From positions 18,976 to 82,975 of the forward strand of contig DASQDI010000124.1 of NCBI GenBank assembly GCA_035634255.1: 64,000 nt of DNA, read 5' to 3'. This stretch comes from DATLMR01 sp035634255 (lineage in GTDB: Bacteria; Acidobacteriota; Blastocatellia; UBA7656). Positions 42,315-50,635 of this stretch are shown one piece after another. The position numbers and the translations under genes were made by a program. The stretch's first letter is position 1. Every line of letters starts with the position of its first letter. A model generated the notes under the pieces. That model was not told where the DNA came from, ran no database searches, and saw only the letters and a program-made list of their open reading frames with translations.

Positions 42315-43517
42315 TCACTTATTGGTCAACGCTTCCACTCCGGGCAGTTCGTCGCCCGCCAGGAATTCGAGCGAAGCGCCCCCGCCGGTCGAGACGTGTG
42401 TGATGCGGTCGGAGACTCCCGCCTCGGCGACGGCGGCCACGGAATCGCCCCCGCCGACTATGGTCGTGGCGTCGGCCTCGGCCACCGCCTGCGCAATCGA
42501 GCGGGTGCCCCGGTCGAACGGCTCGCGCTCGAACATCCCCATCGGGCCGTTCCACACGATTGTTCTCGCGCCCGAGATTCTGGCGGAGAATTGCTTTATC
42601 GCTTCCGGGCCTATGTCGAGCCCCGCTTCGTCCGCCCCGATCTCAGTGACGAGGCATACGCGGGATTTGAAGTCCTTCGCCTCCGGGTCGTCCCAGAAGG
42701 ACTTATCGACTACCACGTTGTCTACGGGCAGAAGCATCTCGACCCCCCGCTCCCGCGCCTGTTTCAGCAGACCGCGCGCGAGGTCGAGCTTGTCGTCTTC
42801 GACGAGGGAGCGGCCCGTCTCGTTCCCCTGCGACTTGAGGAACGTGTAGGCCATAGCGCCGCCGATCAGGATCGAGTCGGCGGACTTCAACAGGTTCTCG
42901 ATCACGCCGATCTTGTCCGAAACTTTCGCCCCCCCCAGGATCACCACGAAAGGGGCCTCGGGCTCTTCGAGCGCCTGCCCCAGATAACGCAGCTCTTTTT
43001 CCATCAGGAAGCCCGCGGCCGATTTCTCGACGAAGCGCGTGACCCCTTCCGTCGAGGCGTGCGCGCGGTGGGCCGTGCCGAAAGCGTCGTTCACGTAGAG
43101 GTCGGCAAGCTCCGCGAGCTGGCGCGCGAATTCGGGGTCGTTCTTCTCTTCCCCCTCATGAAACCTGACGTTTTCGAGCATCATGGCCTCGCCCTCTCCG
43201 AGCGCATCGACCATCGCCTTTACTTCAGGGCCGACAGAATCCGGGGCCTGCTTCACTTCCTTCCCAAGAAGCTCCGACAGGTGGGCCGAGGCCGGGGCGA
43301 GCGAAAACTTCGGGTCGGGCTTCCCCTTCGGCCTGCCCAGGTGCGAAGCGAGCACCAGCCGCGCCCCGTGGTCGAGCGCGTGCCGGATCGTCGGTAGAGC
43401 GGCGCGCACGCGCGTGTCGTCGGTGATGCGGCCGTCCTCAAGCGGCACGTTGAAATCGACGCGCATCAGCACGCGCTTTCCCTTCAGGTCTAGGTCGGAG
43501 ATCGAGAGTTTTGCCAT
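42315..43517 (-). CDS. pgk: Phosphoglycerate kinase
   Basis: A 400-residue two-domain kinase making ATP from 1,3-bisphosphoglycerate. MAKLSISDLDLKGKRVLMRV is a typical N-terminus, so ATG 43517 is chosen over one 33 bases upstream. RVDFNVPLEDG, SHLGRPKG, LENVRFHEGEEKND, ILGGAKVSDKIGVI and the C-terminal GGGDSVAA and STGGGASLEFLAG nucleotide-binding loops are all present. Second gene of the glycolytic operon. Confidence 0.96.
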   Translation of the reverse strand: MAKLSISDLDLKGKRVLMRVDFNVPLEDGRITDDTRVRAALPTIRHALDHGARLVLASHLGRPKGKPDPKFSLAPASAHLSELLGKEVKQAPDSVGPEVKAMVDALGEGEAMMLENVRFHEGEEKNDPEFARQLAELADLYVNDAFGTAHRAHASTEGVTRFVEKSAAGFLMEKELRYLGQALEEPEAPFVVILGGAKVSDKIGVIENLLKSADSILIGGAMAYTFLKSQGNETGRSLVEDDKLDLARGLLKQARERGVEMLLPVDNVVVDKSFWDDPEAKDFKSRVCLVTEIGADEAGLDIGPEAIKQFSARISGARTIVWNGPMGMFEREPFDRGTRSIAQAVAEADATTIVGGGDSVAAVAEAGVSDRITHVSTGGGASLEFLAGDELPGVEALTNK

Positions 43518-43575
43518 AGGATTCAGATGTAGGAGCGCGGGGGCAGCCATCGCGCCTGCCCCCGCGGCCGTTGAA

Positions 43576-44583
43576 CTAGAGCCCCTGCTCCACGAGGTAG
43601 CGGACGAGGTCGACCACGCGGGTCGAGTAGCCCCATTCGTTGTCGTACCAGGCGAGGATCTTCACCATGTTACCTTCGAGCACGCTGGTGTACTGCGCGT
43701 CGATGATCGACGAGTGGGGGTTGCCGCGGAAATCTATCGAGACGAGCGGCTCTTCTTCGTATTGGAGGATGCCGTGGAGCGGGCCCTCGGCCGCCCTCTT
43801 CATGGCGGCGTTCACTTCCTCTTTGCTCGTGCCCTTCTCCACTTCCGCCACGAGGTCCACGACCGAGACGTTCGGCGTGGGCACGCGGAGCGAGATGCCG
43901 TCGAGCTTGCCCTTCAGCTCCGGCAGCACGAGGCCGATTGCCTTGGCCGCGCCGGTCGAGGTCGGGATGATCGACAACGCGGCGGCCCGAGCGCGGCGGA
44001 GGTCGCTGTGCGGGAGGTCGAGGAGCCTCTGGTCGTTCGTGTACGAGTGACAGGTGGTCATCAACCCCTTCCTGATCGTGAAATTTTCGTGCAGGACCTT
44101 CGCGGCCGGGGCGAGGCAGTTGGTCGTGCAGGAGGCGTTCGAGATGACGTGATGCTCTTTAGGGTTGTAGGACTTTTCGTTGACTCCGAGGACGACCGTG
44201 ATGTCCTCGCCCTTGGCCGGGGCCGAGATGATCACTTTCTTGACCGTGTCGTGGAGGTGCTTCGCGGCGTCCTCCCGCTTCGTGAAGAGGCCCGTGGATT
44301 CGATCACCACCTCGGCCCCGACCGAAGCCCAGTCGATCTTGCCCGGATCGCGCTCGGAGAAGACTTTGAACTCGTCCCCGTTCACCGTGATCTGGCCGTC
44401 GCCGGCTTTGATCTCCGCGTCGAGGTTCCCGAGGACCGAATCGTACTTCAGCAGGTGAGCCAGAGTCTTCGTATCCGTTATGTCGTTGACCGCCACGAAA
44501 TCTATATCGCCCCGGCCCATCGCCGCGCGAAAGATGTTGCGCCCTATGCGCCCGAACCCGTTGATTCCAACTTTAGTAGCCAT
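43576..44583 (-). CDS. gap: Glyceraldehyde-3-phosphate dehydrogenase, type I
   Basis: A 335-residue enzyme. Rossmann motif GINGFGRIGRN (6-16), Asp34 in NDITD indicating preference for NAD, catalytic Cys152 in SNASCTTNC, and the late WYDNEWGYSTRVVDL motif. GGAGGAAGAG precedes the ATG. It is first in the operon, with a strong promoter (TTGACA/TATAAC) about 75-100 bases upstream. Confidence 0.97.
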   Translation of the reverse strand: MATKVGINGFGRIGRNIFRAAMGRGDIDFVAVNDITDTKTLAHLLKYDSVLGNLDAEIKAGDGQITVNGDEFKVFSERDPGKIDWASVGAEVVIESTGLFTKREDAAKHLHDTVKKVIISAPAKGEDITVVLGVNEKSYNPKEHHVISNASCTTNCLAPAAKVLHENFTIRKGLMTTCHSYTNDQRLLDLPHSDLRRARAAALSIIPTSTGAAKAIGLVLPELKGKLDGISLRVPTPNVSVVDLVAEVEKGTSKEEVNAAMKRAAEGPLHGILQYEEEPLVSIDFRGNPHSSIIDAQYTSVLEGNMVKILAWYDNEWGYSTRVVDLVRYLVEQGL

Positions 44584-44657
44584 CTCTTCCTCCAGTCAAA
44601 AACTGTGAATAGTCCAAATCATATGGCGGGGCGTCGCCGCCAAGAGCAACACACGAA

Positions 44658-44685
44658 GTTATAGGAATAGTTCGAGGGTTGTCAA
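44658..44685 (-). promoter_or_regulatory. Promoter of the gap-pgk-tpiA-secG operon
   Basis: On the minus strand: perfect TTGACA, 16-base spacer, TATAAC (five of six). It lies 75 bp before the gap start codon, in an AT-richer stretch between tkt and gap. Confidence 0.7.
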
Positions 44686-44736
44686 GCAGGGCGGATTTTC
44701 GACATCGCCGCCCCCTCCCGCGCCTGCCGAGACCCG

Positions 44737-46617
44737 TCACCGGACCAGAGTGCGGACCGTGTGGGCAATCGTTTTGCGGTCGATGCCGTAAGCCTCCATC
44801 AATTCCGAGGGCTCGCCCGAGCGAGGGAGCACGCCGACGCCGAGTTGCATGACCGTGATCCCGTCCGGGGTCACCGCGCTCATCACCGCTTCGCCGATCC
44901 CGCCCGCGAGCGAGTGGTCCTCGACCGTGAGGATCACGTTGTTCGTCTCCCTCCCGCACTCGCGGAGGGTCTCGGAGTCCACGGGCTTGACGGAGAAGAT
45001 GTCGACCACGCGCACGCTGATGCCTTCGCCCTTAAGCTCGTCGTACGCCGCGAGGGCCTCGAACAGTGTGACCCCTCCCGCGACGATTGTTAGCTGGTCC
45101 CCGTCGCTCCGCTTCACGACCTTGGCCTTCCCGATCTCGAACTTCTCGTCCGGGGCATAGATCACGGGGGTCTTGGGGCGGCTCGTGCGAATATAGACCA
45201 TGCCTTTAATCTCCGCCGCGAGCCGGACCGCGTGCTCGGCGGAGACGGCTTCGGACGGGTAAAGCACCGTGGCCCCCTGAATGGCTCGCATCATCGCGAG
45301 GTCTTCGAGGCCCATCTGCGAGGGGCCGTCTTCGCCTATCGACACCCCCGCGTGGGAGCCGCAGAGCTTCAGGTTCGACTGCGAAATCGCGGCCATCCGG
45401 ATCTGGTCGTAAGCGCGCGTGAAGAAGCAGGCGAACGTGGAGGCGAAAGGGATTTTGCCCATCGCGGAGAGGCCGGCGGCCACCCCGACCATGTTCTGCT
45501 CGGCTATGAAGCATTCGAAAAAGCGGTCAGGGTGCGCCTTCATGAACTTCTCGGAGTAGGTCGAGTTCTTCGTGTCGCCGTCGAGCGCGACGACCAGAGG
45601 GTTCGCGTCGCCGAGCTTCGCGAGGGCCGCCCCGTACACTTCGCGCGTCGCCACTTCCTGCCCCATCGCGTATTCGACGGGGGCCGGGCTCGCTGGTGCC
45701 GTCGCCCCGCCCGCCGCGGGGCTAGCCTCGCGGCCTTCGACGGATTTGACCTTCAGGCCCGAGGTGTCCGAGGCCTTCGCTTCGAGCTCGGCCAGCGCGC
45801 GCTCCATCTCGTCGCCCTTCTTCAGGGCCTTGCCGTGCCAGCCTTCTTTGTCCTCGATGAAAGAGACGCCCTTGCCTTTCTTCGTGGCGGCGATGATCGC
45901 GACGGGCCTGTCTTTGACGGCGAGCGCCTCGTCGAGCGCCGCGATTATCTGCGCCATGTCGTGGCCATCTATCGATATCGAGTGCCACCCGAAGGATGCG
46001 AAACGCCTTTGGTAGACCCCCGCGTCGTGCCCGTACAGAGTGCGCTGGCTCTGCCCCAGCCCGTTCACGTCCACGATGCCTATCAGGTTGCTGAGCTTGT
46101 AATACGAGGCGATCTCCGCCGCCTCCCACACGGACCCTTCCGCCGCTTCCCCATCGCCCATGAGCACGTAGATTCTGTTATCGATCTTATCAAGGTAATG
46201 GCTGTTGAGAGCCATCCCGACGCCGCAGGAAAGCCCCTGCCCCAGAGAGCCGGTCGCGACCTCCACCCATGGCAAGCGGGGGGTCGGATGACCTTCGAGG
46301 TCGCTGTCGAATTTACGCAGGGTCTTCAGGCGCTCGACGGGAAACGCGCCCGCTTCGGCCAGGGCCGCGTAAAGGAGCGGGGCCGCATGCCCCTTGGACA
46401 GAATGAACCGGTCGTTGAGGGGGTTCTTCGGGTCCGAGACTTCGTACCGCATCGCGTAAAAGAAGAGGGCCGCGACGATATCGGCCGCCGACATGCAGGT
46501 AGACGGGTGGCCCGACCCCGCCTCGGAGGTCGCGACAATCGAGTCGATGCGCAGGCGGTTCCCCATAGCTTCGAGCGCTCTTATCGAATCCTGATTGATC
46601 CTGGCTGGTTGTTCCAT
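44737..46617 (-). CDS. tkt: Transketolase, animal-like type
   Basis: A 626-residue thiamine-diphosphate enzyme of the pentose phosphate pathway. GAGGAG at good spacing sets the ATG at 46617. Motifs: GSGHPSTC, NDRFILSKGHAAPLLYA, VATGSLGQGLS, LMGDGEAAEGSVWEA (TPP site), ALDGDTKNSTYSEKF, ECFIAEQNMVGVAAG, SHAGVSIGEDGPSQM and TVEDHSLAGGIGEAV. The length and motifs resemble human TKT (623 residues) much more than the 663-residue Escherichia coli enzyme. An Ala/Pro-rich linker (about 297-320) joins the two halves. It lies upstream of gap, but gap has its own promoter. Confidence 0.93.
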   Translation of the reverse strand: MEQPARINQDSIRALEAMGNRLRIDSIVATSEAGSGHPSTCMSAADIVAALFFYAMRYEVSDPKNPLNDRFILSKGHAAPLLYAALAEAGAFPVERLKTLRKFDSDLEGHPTPRLPWVEVATGSLGQGLSCGVGMALNSHYLDKIDNRIYVLMGDGEAAEGSVWEAAEIASYYKLSNLIGIVDVNGLGQSQRTLYGHDAGVYQRRFASFGWHSISIDGHDMAQIIAALDEALAVKDRPVAIIAATKKGKGVSFIEDKEGWHGKALKKGDEMERALAELEAKASDTSGLKVKSVEGREASPAAGGATAPASPAPVEYAMGQEVATREVYGAALAKLGDANPLVVALDGDTKNSTYSEKFMKAHPDRFFECFIAEQNMVGVAAGLSAMGKIPFASTFACFFTRAYDQIRMAAISQSNLKLCGSHAGVSIGEDGPSQMGLEDLAMMRAIQGATVLYPSEAVSAEHAVRLAAEIKGMVYIRTSRPKTPVIYAPDEKFEIGKAKVVKRSDGDQLTIVAGGVTLFEALAAYDELKGEGISVRVVDIFSVKPVDSETLRECGRETNNVILTVEDHSLAGGIGEAVMSAVTPDGITVMQLGVGVLPRSGEPSELMEAYGIDRKTIAHTVRTLVR

Positions 46618-46752
46618 GGCTGGCTCCTCGACGAATGATGGCAAAAGGATTTTTCACAGGGATCAGCGAGTCGATTCAGTTCAACTTTAGGTTGAGCGCC
46701 ACAAACTGAACCACAAGACGGAAGAAACCCCGGCAGTTCGGTATACACATTC

Positions 46753-46781
46753 ACTATACACAACCGCCGGGGCAGGTTCAA
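46753..46781 (-). promoter_or_regulatory. Promoter of tkt
   Basis: On the minus strand: TTGAAC, 17-base spacer, TATAGT (four and five of six). The start codon of tkt is about 135 bases further. The -35 box lies inside the loop and arm of the inverted repeat at 46764-46798. Confidence 0.6.
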
Positions 46782-46798
46782 CGAACCTGCCCCGGCGG
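46764..46798. repeat. Perfect 16-bp inverted repeat overlapping the tkt promoter
   Basis: CCGCCGGGGCAGGTTC, three bases, then its exact reverse complement. No T run follows on the minus strand that would make a good terminator for the upstream TPR gene. It covers the -35 box and most of the spacer of the tkt promoter, so it could be an operator, a cruciform, a weak terminator or a dispersed palindrome. Confidence 0.75.
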
Positions 46799-46973
46799 AA
46801 ATAAAAGGCCCCATCCTGTCGGACGACGGCAGGCGCGCATTCGGAGAAAAGTACGCGCGTATAAAGGCCGAGCTCGTCGGCTCCACCGGCGCGATATGGG
46901 TATCTCGGAAAGGGATCAGTCAGGAAACAGCGGCATTACCGCCCCCCGAGCCCCGGCTCCCGACCCCTGCCCG

Positions 46974-48434
46974 TCACCCTTTCTTCGGCCTCTTTTTCCC
47001 CGGTCGCAGCAGGTCTCGCGGGATGACTTTGGTGAGCTTTCGGATGTAGGTAGGCGTGACGCCGAGGATCGAAGCCGCGTCTCGCGCGTTGCCCCTCGCC
47101 TTGTAGAGCGCCCTCGCCCACAGCCATTTGAGCAGGGCGATCTTCGCCTCGGCCAGCAGAGGGATCTTGACATCGGAGAGTATGAAGTAGTGCTCCTGGT
47201 TCAGCGAGTTGATCCGCTTGCGGGCCGCCTGCACGTCCCTCCTGAGCTCGGGCAGGGGCCTCTCCCCGAGGGCGGCCTCCACGTCCGAGACGAGCCTCAG
47301 GGCTTCGACCGGGTTCGTCGTGCATATCGCCTGCGCGAGCAGGGCCTTGACCTCAAGCTCAAGCAGAGAGGCGCGGAGGTCCTGCGCCAGGTCGAGCGCC
47401 TGCCACAGCACTACGGACGCCTCTTCCTCCCGCTCCCGCGCGAGGTACAGCCTGCCCATCGTGCGCCTCGCTTCGGCCTTCTGCGAAAGGCTGCTGGCCT
47501 GCTCGGCTATGTCGAGCGAGGCGTTGAGGCTCTGCTCCGCGCTCTCCCACTCGCGCCGCGCGAGGTGGACTCTCGCCTTGATCTCGTAGGTGGAGGCGAT
47601 CTGAGTGCTGCGCGCGTTTATCCCCAAGTTCAGGGCCCGCGTGACGTAACTTTCCGCCTTGTCGTATTCGCGCAGAGCGACCAGAGTGGCCGCGATGCTG
47701 TTCAGGGTCAGGTAGACGTACTGCTCGTGGCCCATGTGCTCGAACGTGTCGTGGGCGAACAGCAGGTACTTCAAAGCGGTCTCGTGCTCGCCTATCACGT
47801 TGAGCGCGAGCGCGACGTTGACCCGCGCGACCCCCAGGTTATATTCGTCGTGGCTCTTCAACAGGATCTTGATCCCGCGTTCGAGCGCCACGCGCGCGCC
47901 TTCGGCCTTCCCCATTCGGTTCATGACCGCCCCGAGGCAGAGGTAAGCGAGCCCGAGCCTGTAAGCGCGCGACTGGCCCGCGTAGATCGAGATCGCTTCG
48001 TTGAACTTGTCAGCCGCGTCCTCCCACCGCTCCAAAGACCAGAGCGCCTGCCCCTCCAGCTGCACGGCCTCCCCCATCGTGAACTCGTCGTCCCTCACGG
48101 TCGCGATCAGCCTCGACTGCGAAGCCAGGTGCAGGGCCTCCGACGGCTCGCTCCGCCTGTAGCGGTACGTCGCGGACATCAGCAACACCCTGGCCGCCAT
48201 CCCGAACGGGACCCGGTTCACGTCTTCGAGGTAGGGCGCGAGAGCCACTTCCATTTCGTACACGCGGCCCGCGCGGCCCGCGAGCTCGGCCGCCAGCAGC
48301 CTGTACCTTATGCTGTCTTCTTCGTACTCGGGAGCGTTCTGCCATTCATCCGTCAGCAAAGTGGCGAGCTTGTCGTAGTCGCCGGACTCGCGAAGCTCTT
48401 CGAGGTCAGACGGATTTAACGAACGGTGTGACAT
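46974..48434 (-). CDS. TPR protein with C-terminal Fis-type helix-turn-helix
   Basis: A 486-residue cytoplasmic protein. Residues about 1-400 are helical TPR-like repeats (LLAAELAGRAGRVYEME, AVQLEGQALWSLERWEDAADKF, ALALNVIGEHETALKYL, AEARRTMGRLYLAREREEEA). The last 60 residues hold a helix-turn-helix, KARGNARDAASILGVTPTYI, similar to Fis/NtrC C-termini, and end in a basic tail. This suggests a DNA-binding regulator with a protein-sensing solenoid. GGAGG stands before the ATG. Its targets are unknown; tkt is next downstream. Confidence 0.75.
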   Translation of the reverse strand: MSHRSLNPSDLEELRESGDYDKLATLLTDEWQNAPEYEEDSIRYRLLAAELAGRAGRVYEMEVALAPYLEDVNRVPFGMAARVLLMSATYRYRRSEPSEALHLASQSRLIATVRDDEFTMGEAVQLEGQALWSLERWEDAADKFNEAISIYAGQSRAYRLGLAYLCLGAVMNRMGKAEGARVALERGIKILLKSHDEYNLGVARVNVALALNVIGEHETALKYLLFAHDTFEHMGHEQYVYLTLNSIAATLVALREYDKAESYVTRALNLGINARSTQIASTYEIKARVHLARREWESAEQSLNASLDIAEQASSLSQKAEARRTMGRLYLAREREEEASVVLWQALDLAQDLRASLLELEVKALLAQAICTTNPVEALRLVSDVEAALGERPLPELRRDVQAARKRINSLNQEHYFILSDVKIPLLAEAKIALLKWLWARALYKARGNARDAASILGVTPTYIRKLTKVIPRDLLRPGKKRPKKG

Positions 48435-48481
48435 ATGTCCTCCGAAGGGGAAACAATTGACATGTGATTTCTGATGGTCGC

Positions 48482-48510
48482 ATTCTCAAGCACCCAATGT
48501 CCGGTGTCAA
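48482..48510 (-). promoter_or_regulatory. Candidate promoter of the TPR/HTH gene
   Basis: On the minus strand: perfect TTGACA, 17-base spacer, GAGAAT (four of six). It lies about 50 bp before the ATG at 48434, in the gap after the multi-TM gene. Confidence 0.5.
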
Positions 48511-48550
48511 GCTTGACGCAAGAATCCCCTTGCTGCTCGCGTAAAGCTTG

Positions 48551-50383
48551 TTACCGTGCGGTTCCGCGCCTCGCGCGCCGCGAGAGCGGGGGGGCCAATG
48601 TAGCCGTCAGTACACATAAAGAGATAATGGAGATCAGATTTCCAGCGCGGCGTGGCGGAGTGTTCAGGTAATCGAGTTTGATGCGGTGAGTCCCGGCGGG
48701 TAATTCAAGTACGATGTCGCCCAGCTCTTCGCCCGAGAGTATGGGGAGCTCCGCGCCGTCGCGGGTCGCGGTCCAGCCGGGGAAATTGAAGGTGCGGACG
48801 AGCACGCGGTCGGGCGCGTTAAGCTGGACTTCGAACTCCCTGTGCTCGCTGTCCCACCTGTCGATCCAGACGGCCCCCTGCCCGCCCGCGAATCTCACCT
48901 TCGCGACGTGCGGCAGTTCGAGCGGGTCTTCGAAGGCCGTCCGGGGGATCGTGGCGAGGTTCACGTGTTCGAGCGAGGGCACGAAAGAGGCGGACCGGAA
49001 CATCGGCCCCGCCACCGCGACCCCGCTGAAGACCGCGCCCCCCGCGGGGACCAGCAGGGAGACGAAGCCGAAGGCGGCGAGGGCCGCGACCCGCCTCTCC
49101 TGGTACGCGCTGATGGCCGCCTGCATGCAAGCGCCCGCGAGCAGGGCCGTCGCGAGCGTCGAGATCGAAAGCATCCTCCAGGTGAATACCCCTATGTCGA
49201 TCTTGGGGATCAGCCGGCCGAGAGGCTCGGACAACCTGAGCATCATAAAGCAGGAGAACGCGCCGAGGGTGAGCCATAGCAGGACGCGCGCCTTCAGGTC
49301 GGGCGAGTAAGACTCAGCGCGCGGCTTCCTCAGGAGGAGGGCGGCGGAAGTGATCGCGATGGAGACCGCCCCGAAAATCCAGGTCGCGTCCAGCAGGTCG
49401 AAGAAGCCTCGGTGCCCCTGAGAGTATGGCAGGGCGTGGAGGAAGATGTAGCTCGCGTGGTAAGGCCACACGTCGGAGACGTACTCGTGCCGGATCAGGT
49501 CCTGCTCCATCGCCGCGGGCAGGAGGTACGCGGCGGAGAGGCCCCCGCCGACCAGCATCGAGCACCCCGACGCGATCAGCCCCCTAACATCCCTGCGTAC
49601 CAGAGTCATGGCGACCGAGTAGAGGCCGAAGGCGAGCGCGAACTGGTAGGCCGTCGGCGGGTGCGACCAGATGAAGGCCCCGTAGGTGGCCGCGAGGCCG
49701 GCCGCGTTCAGCAGCACCCGAGAGCCCTCGGGCGAGGCGGGGAGGCTCATTAGCCCCGCCCCCTTCTCCCGCCACCCGGGCGTGGCGGAGAAGATGCCCT
49801 CGGCGAACAGCATCATCAGAGGCATCCAGACGAACCCGAGCAATTCCGCGAGAGCGCCCCTCTGGTATAAATCGACCGTGTGGTACGGCAGGAGCGTGTA
49901 GGCGATCATCGCGACCGACGCGGCGGCCCTCGACATCACCCGGCGGGCGTAGACGTAGAGCGCGGCGGCCGCCGCCAGCATCAAAGCCCAGTGGACTCCG
50001 AGCAGGCTCCACCACCAGTCCTTCGTGATCGCGAAGAAGGCCGACGTGAGGTAATAGATTCCGGGAGGGTAGTAGCTGGTCGTCGGGGCGCCGAACCCTC
50101 GGTTGGTGTCCTCTTCCCACCGGGGGTAGATCTCCCCGTCGGACAGCCCCCGGTAGAACGACTTCATCTGCTCGAAGTGCAGGTGCATGTCGTGCGTGGT
50201 CGGCATCTGAATCGCCACGCCCTCGGTTCCGGGGGTCACTTTCGTGATGAAAAAGAAAGGGACCGCGGACAGAGCCGACACGGAAAGGCAGACAAGCGCC
50301 ACAAACCATTGCGCCGCGCGCGACCGGCCCGCGCGCGGGCTTTCAACACCCCTGATCGATACTCCCTCCCTGGTTTCAAGCAT
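48551..50383 (-). CDS. Multi-TM protein with PTPS-related domain (glycosyltransferase-C-like)
   Basis: A 610-residue inner membrane protein with about eleven hydrophobic segments and a C-terminal soluble beta domain (about 470-580). HDMHLHFEQMKSFYRGLSDGEIYPRW, GAPTTSYYPPGIYYL and SHPPTAYQFALAFGLYS match what I know as the 6-pyruvoyl-tetrahydropterin-synthase-related membrane family, whose layout resembles lipid-linked GT-C glycosyltransferases with acidic residues in the first periplasmic loop (THDMH). GGAG precedes the ATG. Role unproven; sugar transfer to surface polymers is a reasonable guess. Confidence 0.72.
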   Translation of the reverse strand: MLETREGVSIRGVESPRAGRSRAAQWFVALVCLSVSALSAVPFFFITKVTPGTEGVAIQMPTTHDMHLHFEQMKSFYRGLSDGEIYPRWEEDTNRGFGAPTTSYYPPGIYYLTSAFFAITKDWWWSLLGVHWALMLAAAAALYVYARRVMSRAAASVAMIAYTLLPYHTVDLYQRGALAELLGFVWMPLMMLFAEGIFSATPGWREKGAGLMSLPASPEGSRVLLNAAGLAATYGAFIWSHPPTAYQFALAFGLYSVAMTLVRRDVRGLIASGCSMLVGGGLSAAYLLPAAMEQDLIRHEYVSDVWPYHASYIFLHALPYSQGHRGFFDLLDATWIFGAVSIAITSAALLLRKPRAESYSPDLKARVLLWLTLGAFSCFMMLRLSEPLGRLIPKIDIGVFTWRMLSISTLATALLAGACMQAAISAYQERRVAALAAFGFVSLLVPAGGAVFSGVAVAGPMFRSASFVPSLEHVNLATIPRTAFEDPLELPHVAKVRFAGGQGAVWIDRWDSEHREFEVQLNAPDRVLVRTFNFPGWTATRDGAELPILSGEELGDIVLELPAGTHRIKLDYLNTPPRRAGNLISIISLCVLTATLAPPLSRRARRGTAR

Positions 50384-50635
50384 CTCAACAAGCTCCGTCG
50401 TGTGCTTCGCGCGGTAATGATGATTAAGGCGTCTTCGACTCTTATGCGAAGTCCAGGAATGCTAACATAGCCGCCGCCGGTGTGAAAATTGATAGGCAGT
50501 AACGTGGCGCAGTTTTTACCTTTTTTACTTTCGGCCTCGGGCGCGCGCGGCAGGGTCGAGCGGGTTCGATGCGCGGTCTGTTAAAATAGATCGTGCGCCT
50601 GCCGGGCGCGTTTAATCGACCGGGCGAATCACATT

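Larger units (their letters stand above)
46618..46973. other. 356-bp intergenic region with tkt promoter, long inverted repeat and possible gene remnant
   Basis: Between the TPR regulator and tkt, both leftward. It contains the tkt promoter and a perfect 16-bp inverted repeat overlapping it (separate entries). The plus strand from about 46780 to 46930 reads like protein (GPILSDDGRRAFGEKYARIKAEL) but has no start codon or ribosome binding site, so it may be a remnant or chance. Confidence 0.5.

Noticed and set aside
45232..48419. Long plus-strand open frames opposite transketolase and the TPR regulator
   Set aside because: They are shadows of well-supported minus-strand genes, with His/Arg/Val-rich composition.
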